Assembly (NCBI GenBank): GCA_945787105.1
Contig: CALZGZ010000107.1
Span: 1-46,054 of the forward strand
Origin: an uncultured Gammaproteobacteria bacterium
GTDB lineage: Bacteria; Pseudomonadota; Gammaproteobacteria; Arenicellales; JAANXG01
Length of the DNA: 46,054 nt
Direction of reading: 5' to 3'
Positions within the stretch are counted from its first letter, which is position 1. The number at the start of each line of letters is the position of its first letter. Positions 40,698-46,054 of this stretch are shown here, in pieces. The translations under genes and the position numbers were made by a program. The notes under the pieces were generated by a model. The model was not told the DNA's origin. It was given only the letters and a program-made list of their open reading frames with translations, and did not search any database.

Positions 40698-41483
40698 ATG
40701 TTCACTAATCCCTTCGCCGAGCTTGCGGCAACCATACCTCCCTGGGCCACAAAAACCTACGTCGTCTTAATGGTAGTTCTGGTCGCGGCTGGTACGCTGT
40801 TTGATGTTCTTCACAAGAAGAGTGCCAAATACTTTTTTGAGAACTGGCGGAGCGCGACAACTAAAGGTTCAAAGCAGCTTAGCGGCGGGGAAGTTGCGTC
40901 CCTTGCGGTAAAGACGGCCTTCTCGGAGGTTCTGACATCCTCGGAATTCTGCAACGCGCGCCGCAGAGTCGCCCATCTCCTAACCATGTACGGCTTTGTA
41001 GCGTACGTTATAACGGCTGCCATTATGGTTTTCGGATACCCGACTTCCGCCACCCCGGCACCGTTCATTTTGCCGGCGCTTTGGCACATCGGGGCTCTGA
41101 TGGTTTGCGCGGGCGGTTACTGGTTCTGGTTCTTCATGCGAGTCGATGTCGCCGCCGAGGGCAATTCTCCGTTCCGCGTTGTGCGTGCCGACCTTTTCAT
41201 CCTCTCGCTGCTGGCGAGCGCGACATTCGCGCTGATCTGGTCTTTCTTCCAGTCGGTTGGCGCTTCCGGGCTGGCAGTCTTGTTCTTCATTCTATTTGTT
41301 ATTGCCACGACTGTGCTGTTCGCAGGTATTCCGTGGTCCAAGTTCTCACACATGTTCTTCAAGCCCGCAGCGGCCCTGCAGAAGCGCGTGGCTGAAGCGG
41401 ACGGTTCGAGAAGCAACTTGCCGGCACCAGCTGACAGACCCGAAGTTTTTGGTAGCGTGGATCGGCTACCCCAGAATTATTAA
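40698..41483 (+). CDS. aprM: AprM-like membrane anchor for APS reductase
   Basis: A 261-residue membrane protein with five hydrophobic helices at about residues 14-38, 91-114, 123-147, 165-185 and 190-215. Histidines in R-V-A-H-L, L-W-H-I-G and F-S-H-M-F-F could bind haem b, as in the NarI/DsrM-like superfamily. It lies directly before aprB and aprA, the aprM-aprB-aprA order known from purple sulfur bacteria and related sulfur oxidizers. AprM is proposed to pass AprBA electrons to the quinone pool. The gap to aprB is 87 bp. Identification rests on topology and context more than on a signature motif. Confidence 0.8.
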   Translation: MFTNPFAELAATIPPWATKTYVVLMVVLVAAGTLFDVLHKKSAKYFFENWRSATTKGSKQLSGGEVASLAVKTAFSEVLTSSEFCNARRRVAHLLTMYGFVAYVITAAIMVFGYPTSATPAPFILPALWHIGALMVCAGGYWFWFFMRVDVAAEGNSPFRVVRADLFILSLLASATFALIWSFFQSVGASGLAVLFFILFVIATTVLFAGIPWSKFSHMFFKPAAALQKRVAEADGSRSNLPAPADRPEVFGSVDRLPQNY

Positions 41484-41570
41484 TTGCGCTATCCAATTTT
41501 GATTGAACGATCATTTGTTCTTCGAGCTATTAGGATGGCTGGACTCAACTAGATAAGATTAGGGAATACA

Positions 41571-42035
41571 ATGCCGACATTCGTCTACATGACTCGCTGC
41601 GATGGTTGCGGACACTGCGTAGATATCTGCCCGTCCGACATCATGCACATCGACAAAACCTATCGCCGCGCGTACAACATCGAGCCCAATATGTGCTGGG
41701 AGTGCTACTCCTGTGTGAAGGCTTGTCCGCAAAACGCCATCGACTGCCGCGGCTACGCCGATTTCGCCCCCCTTGGTCACAGCGTTCGGGTGCTCCGAGA
41801 AGAAGAGAAGGGTACGATTTCGTGGAAGATCAAGTTCCGCGACGGCCGCGACAAGAATTTCGTTTCACCGATCCGTACTACACAATGGGGATCCATCCCA
41901 TCGCCGGCTCAGCTGGAGGTGCCCAGTGAAAAGGCCATGAAATCCCAGGAACTCGCACACGAACCGGATGCGCTAAACATAAGCGGCGGTCTGCCCGCGC
42001 TGAGGCCGGACCAATTGAAGCAGGAGGTGGTCTAG
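41571..42035 (+). CDS. aprB: APS reductase beta subunit, AprB
   Basis: A 154-residue iron-sulfur subunit of dissimilatory adenylylsulfate reductase. Two [4Fe-4S] motifs are clear: C-D-G-C-G-H-C-V-D-I-C-P (Cys10, 13, 16, 20) and C-W-E-C-Y-S-C-V-K-A-C-P (Cys42, 45, 48, 52). The second, with its flanking W-E, is characteristic of AprB. A C-terminal tail wraps around AprA in known structures. It carries electrons from the AprA flavin to the membrane acceptor. It overlaps aprA by one base (TAGTG), a sign of translational coupling. Confidence 0.96.
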   Translation: MPTFVYMTRCDGCGHCVDICPSDIMHIDKTYRRAYNIEPNMCWECYSCVKACPQNAIDCRGYADFAPLGHSVRVLREEEKGTISWKIKFRDGRDKNFVSPIRTTQWGSIPSPAQLEVPSEKAMKSQELAHEPDALNISGGLPALRPDQLKQEVV

Positions 42036-43879
42036 TGGGACTGTTCAGTCGGCGTAAAACGATTCATGTAGATTCCGATGTGCTCGTCGTCGGTGGCGGT
42101 ATGGCTGGCTGCGGCGCAACCTACGAATCCAGGTACTGGGGACGCGATCTGAAGATTATCTGCGTCGAGAAGGCAAATATCGAACGCAGTGGCGCGGTCG
42201 CCCAAGGTCTATATGCCATCAACTGCTACATGGGTATGCAGTGGGACGAGAATCGGCCCGAAGATCACGTGCGCTATGCCCGCAACGACCTCATGGGTCT
42301 CGTACGGGAAGATCTGGGTTACGACATCGCCCGGCATGTGGACTCCACCGTACACAAGTTCGAGGAGTGGGGCCTTCCCATTATGCGAGACCCGGAAACG
42401 GGGCGTTACCAGCGCGAAGGCAAGTGGCAGATCATGATTCATGGCGAGAGCTTTAAGCCCATCGTCGCTGAGGCCGCCCGCAAGGCCGCTACCGAAGTCT
42501 ACAACCGGATTATGGTCACTCACCTTTTGATGGATGAGTCGAAACCCAACCGGGTCGGCGGCGCTGTCGGCTTCAACGTTCGGACCGGGGATTTCTACGT
42601 ATTCCGCGCCAAGGTCGTTATCGTATGCGCCGGTGGTGCCTCGCACATCTATAAGCCCCGCGCAGTGGGCGAGGGCATGGGAAGAACGTGGTACGCCCCG
42701 TGGAGTAGCGCCTCTGCTTATGCGTTGCCGATTCTCGCCGGCGCCAAGATGACACAGATGGAGAACCGCATCGTCCTGACCCGATTCAAGGACGGTTACG
42801 GCCCGGTCGGCGCCTACTTCCTGCACTTGAAAACCTACACCGAGAACGCCTACGGGGAAGAGTACGAATCCAAGTGGTACGACCACACCAAGGAACTGGT
42901 GGGGGATTACATTGATCGTCATCCAGTGCCCACCTGCCTGCGTAACCACGCCTTCCTCGAGGAGATGAAAGCCGGCAGAGGCCCCATCCGCATGGTGACC
43001 AAGGAAGCCTTCCAGGACCCGCACAAAGAGACCGTGGGTTGGGAGAATTTCCTCGGTATGACCATCGGGCAGGCAGTTGTCTGGGCATCGCAGAACATCG
43101 ACCCCAAGCACATCAACCCCGAGCTCACCACGTCAGAGCCGTACGTCATGGGCTCCCACGCCACCTGCTCGGGAGCATGGGCCAGTGGACCGTCGGACTA
43201 TGCGCCTGACGAGTACCAGTGGGGATACAACCGGATGATGACCGTCGAGGGTCTGTTCGGTGCCGGTGACACGATCGGCGGCAGCGCGCACAAGTTCTCG
43301 TCGGGTTCTTTCACCGAAGGCCGCATCGCCGCAAAGGCAGCGGTCAACTACATAAATGATCTTCGCAACGAGCAGCCCAAGGTCAGTGAAAGGCAATACG
43401 AAGACCTCAAGCAGGAGATTTTCAAGCCCCTTGAGACCTATCAGGTTGGTCGCAATGAGATCGTCGCCGGCACCGTTTCGCCGAGCTACCTGCTGCCAAT
43501 CAGTGGCCTGCAACGTCTCGAGAAGATCATGGATGAGTATGTGGGCGGCATCAGCTCCCACTACACCACCAACGAGCCGTTGCTCACCCGCGGACTGGAG
43601 CTGCTGGGTATGTTACGGGAAGACCTCAACTATCTTGGAGCTGAAGACCTGCACCAGCTTCAGCGGGCATGGGAGCTTCGACACCGGCTGCTGGCCTCAG
43701 AGTCCGTGACCCACCACACCATGTTCCGCACGGAAACCCGGTGGCCGGGTTACTACTACCGGGCGGATCATCCAAAGCTGGACGATCAGGATTGGCACTG
43801 CTTCACCTTATCCCGTTACGATCGGAAGTCCAGCGAGTGGGAAATGGAGAAGGCTCCGGTCTACCACATCGTCGACTAG
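42035..43879 (+). CDS. aprA: APS reductase alpha subunit, AprA
   Basis: The 614-residue FAD subunit of dissimilatory adenylylsulfate reductase, which interconverts APS with sulfite plus AMP; in a sulfur oxidizer it runs toward APS. The FAD motif V-V-G-G-G-M-A-G-C-G is at about 18-27, followed by E-R-S-G-A-V-A-Q-G-L-Y-A-I-N-C-Y, a diagnostic AprA segment. The C-terminal H-H-T-M-F-R-T-E-T-R-W-P-G-Y-Y-Y region is also conserved. The start is a GTG at 42035 with AGGAGGTGG upstream, overlapping the aprB stop. The length is close to the family norm (about 620-660). The enzyme works in the cytoplasm. Confidence 0.97.
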   Translation: MGLFSRRKTIHVDSDVLVVGGGMAGCGATYESRYWGRDLKIICVEKANIERSGAVAQGLYAINCYMGMQWDENRPEDHVRYARNDLMGLVREDLGYDIARHVDSTVHKFEEWGLPIMRDPETGRYQREGKWQIMIHGESFKPIVAEAARKAATEVYNRIMVTHLLMDESKPNRVGGAVGFNVRTGDFYVFRAKVVIVCAGGASHIYKPRAVGEGMGRTWYAPWSSASAYALPILAGAKMTQMENRIVLTRFKDGYGPVGAYFLHLKTYTENAYGEEYESKWYDHTKELVGDYIDRHPVPTCLRNHAFLEEMKAGRGPIRMVTKEAFQDPHKETVGWENFLGMTIGQAVVWASQNIDPKHINPELTTSEPYVMGSHATCSGAWASGPSDYAPDEYQWGYNRMMTVEGLFGAGDTIGGSAHKFSSGSFTEGRIAAKAAVNYINDLRNEQPKVSERQYEDLKQEIFKPLETYQVGRNEIVAGTVSPSYLLPISGLQRLEKIMDEYVGGISSHYTTNEPLLTRGLELLGMLREDLNYLGAEDLHQLQRAWELRHRLLASESVTHHTMFRTETRWPGYYYRADHPKLDDQDWHCFTLSRYDRKSSEWEMEKAPVYHIVD

Positions 43880-44435
43880 ACGAAGTCGTTCAACCGCTGT
43901 TTTACTTGTAAGCGCCGTCATGTGAAGGCGCTCAGGTCTTGCTTTAGCAACTTCCTGAACGAAGGTCCTGATCGCTCAATGGCGAACGTGCCACGCACTT
44001 CTGAGCGCGTTACGAGACGAGGCCGGATAAAGTCTGCTTCGGGCACACTACGGAAGTACCGTCCAATACTGTTGTAATTCATTTTGTAAAACTTACGAAC
44101 GACGGTGATGAGGTGCACACCGGCCGCTCAAAACAACAATTTCTGATCGACTGCTACAGCCGCTCTGGACCGGTTCCGGACGTCATAAGACTCGAGTCAA
44201 TGAGCCGCGGACTCTCAGATCAAAGGCAACTACTATGGTTCATGATCTCTCAACGCCATTATCCTGCCGGTATCCAATGACAGCACGTCAGCATCGTGAG
44301 CTCGAGCGTACATATAAAGCGGCGATCTGGCACCGTGAGGACGGCATCTAGGGCCGGCGTCAGCTTCAAACGTATACACACGATGATAACGGCCGATTCA
44401 AGTATACTTCCAACGATGAGTGAGCGATTGCAGTC
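43880..44435. other. Intergenic region between aprA and hemH
   Basis: About 555 bp. A hairpin lies 31 bp after aprA (see separate entry). The rest holds only short overlapping frames with no family match. No consensus promoter for hemH is obvious. Confidence 0.4.
43911..43943 (+). terminator. Candidate terminator after aprA
   Basis: AGCGCC (43911-43916) pairs with GGCGCT (43927-43932), and an inner TCA/TGA extends the stem with one mismatch. The downstream tract CAGGTCTTGCTTT is only weakly T-rich. Confidence 0.4.
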
Positions 44436-45542
44436 ATGAGCCGGTACTTGGGCGACGCGGAGTTTCGCCACGACGCGCCGGCCGGGATCGGTGTGTTGTT
44501 GGTTAACTTGGGGACCCCGGATGCGCCCACTGCGGGGAGCCTGCGCCGTTATCTCAAACAGTTTCTATCCGACCCGCGGGTCGTAGAGTTCCCGCGGTTA
44601 GCTTGGTGGTTGATCTTGCGGTTGATAATTCTAAACGTTCGCCCCAAGCGCAGTGCCGAATCCTATCGGAAAATATGGACCGGAGCTGGATCTCCGCTGA
44701 TGGTGATTTCACAGCAGCAAACAAAGGCGCTGAGGGAATTGTTGGCGAGCCGCTATCCAGGACTTGTGAATGTGGAGTTGGGGATGAGTTATGGTCAACC
44801 GTCGATAAAAGATGGACTTGAGCGATTGCGCCTAAATGGTGCGCGTCGTTTGGTTATATTGCCCCTGTATCCCCAATATTCCGGCACCACCGTGGGTTCG
44901 GTGTTCGACGCCGTTGCCGATACGCTTCGTCACTGGCGGTGGGTGCCCGAACTGCGCTTCATCAATGCGTATCATGACCATCCAGGTTACATCGAGGCGC
45001 TCGCAACCAAGATTCGTGATCACTGGCAACAACATGGTCGCGCAGAGCGCTTGCTGCTCTCCTTTCATGGCGTACCTCAAAGATATCTCATGAGCGGTGA
45101 CCCCTATCACTGTCAATGCCAGAAGACCGCGCGCCTCGTTGCAGAGGCGCTGAATCTGGAAGCGACGCAATGGATGGTGGTGTTCCAATCACGATTCGGC
45201 CGCGAACCGTGGTTACAACCGTATTGTGATCATGTATTGAAAGAATTACCGGGCCAAGGGGTGAAGGCCGTAGATGTGGTGTGCCCGGGTTTCGCCGCCG
45301 ATTGCCTGGAGACTCTGGAAGAGATCGACCAACAGAACCGGGATTTTTTCTTGGCAGCAGGGGGCGAACGGTTTCAATATATTCCCTGTTTAAATGCGGA
45401 CCCTAATCATATTGAGTTGATGGCAGATGTGGTGACGGCGAACACAAACGGGTGGGCGGAACGCGATATGGCACCTGCCGCGCAGGAAGAGCCAGGACAA
45501 CTGACGTTGCGTCGCGCACGGGTGATGGGCGCCAACACTTAA
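44436..45542 (+). CDS. hemH: Ferrochelatase HemH
   Basis: A 368-residue enzyme that inserts iron into protoporphyrin IX, the last step of haem synthesis. The N-terminal L-L-V-N-L-G-T-P-D-A-P and the G-S-P-L segment bind the porphyrin. The catalytic histidine lies in L-S-F-H-G-V-P-Q-R-Y and the conserved glutamate in D-C-L-E-T-L-E-E-I. C-T-terminal residues beyond about 335 form an extra charged tail. H-C-Q-C-Q-K in the middle fits proteobacterial forms. The enzyme is membrane-associated on the cytoplasmic face. It stands alone, but haem supply suits the cytochromes encoded in the window. Confidence 0.94.
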   Translation: MSRYLGDAEFRHDAPAGIGVLLVNLGTPDAPTAGSLRRYLKQFLSDPRVVEFPRLAWWLILRLIILNVRPKRSAESYRKIWTGAGSPLMVISQQQTKALRELLASRYPGLVNVELGMSYGQPSIKDGLERLRLNGARRLVILPLYPQYSGTTVGSVFDAVADTLRHWRWVPELRFINAYHDHPGYIEALATKIRDHWQQHGRAERLLLSFHGVPQRYLMSGDPYHCQCQKTARLVAEALNLEATQWMVVFQSRFGREPWLQPYCDHVLKELPGQGVKAVDVVCPGFAADCLETLEEIDQQNRDFFLAAGGERFQYIPCLNADPNHIELMADVVTANTNGWAERDMAPAAQEEPGQLTLRRARVMGANT

Positions 45543-45789
45543 TTGTGGGCCAAAGAGTTGCCCTGCTGGCGGTGAGGATCGGTTCCAGCACCTGCTGGGT
45601 GCAAAGGTCCGTTATGCCGGGGCCACAATCGGGACTACTTCATCACTGGAACGCGGTCCGAGTTCCAATTCCCCTGCGCAAACATCACCTGCGAAAACAT
45701 CTGCCTCCTACATTGATGGCCAGGTCCATCTCAATCCGCACCCAGCAGAGTTGATGTTGCCAAATTCCATCTAGCGTTCACGGTCGCGG

Positions 45790-45821
45790 GTGCACTATAC
45801 GGGATAGGCCGTATAGTGCAC
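45790..45821. repeat. Perfect inverted junction of two repeat ends
   Basis: GTGCACTATACGG (45790-45802) and CCGTATAGTGCAC (45809-45821) form a perfect 13-bp inverted repeat around GATAGG. Each arm is the terminal motif of the dispersed repeat family, here with GTATAG in place of GTATAT, so two ends face away from each other. Confidence 0.9.
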
Positions 45822-45995
45822 CAAGGATCCCGGATGATGGCGAAAGGATCGGGTGGCTGGTTCCCCTGCGGTGCGAGAATCAGCCAGGGCAGGGATAGGC
45901 GTGACTGCGGTAACACGCTGTAATTCGTCACTTCGGCTCAATGCCTGATGTTATGCCGCGGACTCAGAATTTGGCGCCGCCTGGTGAGAAATACG
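45822..45995 (+). repeat. GTATATTG-family repeat, long form
   Basis: The body of a repeat whose terminal motif is at 45809-45821. It has GGATCCCGGATGATGGCGA, a shortened core (TTCCCCTGCGGTGCGAG) and then the second conserved block, GGGATAGGCGTGA ... TTCGGCTCAATGCC ... GCCTGGTGAG, also found at 31285-31390. Another copy begins immediately after it. Confidence 0.8.
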
Positions 45996-46054
45996 AGCCC
46001 GGATATTGCACCAAGGATCGCGGAAGCTGGCGAAGAGATCGGGCGACTGGACGA
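45996..46054 (+). repeat. GTATATTG-family repeat, cut by the window end
   Basis: AGCCCGGATATTGCACCAAG (45996-46015) followed by GATCGCGGAAGCTGGCGA repeats the start of the copies at 8668, 31178 and 45809. It directly follows the previous copy, giving a tandem pair. Confidence 0.8.

Noticed and set aside
43918-44118. Short leftward open frame after aprA
   Set aside because: No ribosome site or recognisable family, and it overlaps the candidate aprA terminator.

Overview
The window looks like chromosomal DNA of a chemolithotrophic, sulfur-oxidizing proteobacterium, most likely a gammaproteobacterium. The evidence is a dissimilatory APS reductase locus (aprM-aprB-aprA), a quinone-interacting oxidoreductase operon in which HdrB/HdrC take the place of QmoC, a CbbQ/CbbO Rubisco-activase pair, and proteobacterial housekeeping genes (gluQ, prc, sohB, nadA, hemH). 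The taxonomic call is inference; no rRNA or tRNA gene is present.

Layout. 1-5 kb: the tail of a Met-Asn-Pro repeat protein, a cytochrome c5-like protein, GluQRS, an atypical Gfo/Idh/MocA protein, a rhodanese and a fused SpmA/SpmB-like membrane protein. 5-9.6 kb: a DUF6279-type lipoprotein, a VWA protein and a membrane J-domain protein, with a 271-bp repeat element wedged between the last two, then a fumarylacetoacetate-hydrolase-family enzyme, a repeat cluster and an alkyltransferase-like protein. 9.6-15 kb: a DHCR24-like flavoprotein, Prc, SohB and a HAD phosphatase. 15.3-20.4 kb: the leftward operon qmoA-qmoB-hdrC-hdrB, closed by a clear terminator. 20.7-23.8 kb: cbbQ-cbbO, divergent from qmo. 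24-28.5 kb: a lysine-rich H1-like repeat protein behind a long AT-rich leader, then a fused HyuA/HyuB oxoprolinase-type enzyme. 28.9-31.2 kb: a membrane Ser/Thr kinase with Sel1-like repeats. 31.5-33.9 kb: a CopD-like membrane protein divergent from nrtR-nadA, with a perfect palindromic operator between them. 33.9-40.7 kb: a gene-poor stretch with a secreted Cu/Zn superoxide dismutase, an uncharacterised lipoprotein and a broken periplasmic catalase-peroxidase gene. 40.7-45.5 kb: aprM-aprB-aprA and hemH.

How the genes fit together. AprBA oxidizes sulfite plus AMP to APS. The electrons could leave through the membrane protein AprM or through QmoAB-HdrBC to the quinone pool; both candidate modules lie within 26 kb of each other. 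CbbQO would keep Rubisco active, but no Rubisco gene is in the window. NrtR probably senses NAD status and represses its own operon with nadA.

The most striking non-genic feature is a family of intergenic repeats with the terminal motif GCCCGTATATTGCACCAAGG and an internal hairpin. At least seven full or partial copies are present, two of them in a composite inverted form whose inner stem changes on both sides between copies. A second repeat family (GTCATCC...GAATGAC) occurs twice. I found no CRISPR array, prophage, transposase gene or tRNA. The best candidates for follow-up are the repeat family, the doubly damaged katG and the coexistence of AprM with Qmo/HdrBC. I did not find a clear new defence or biosynthetic system.
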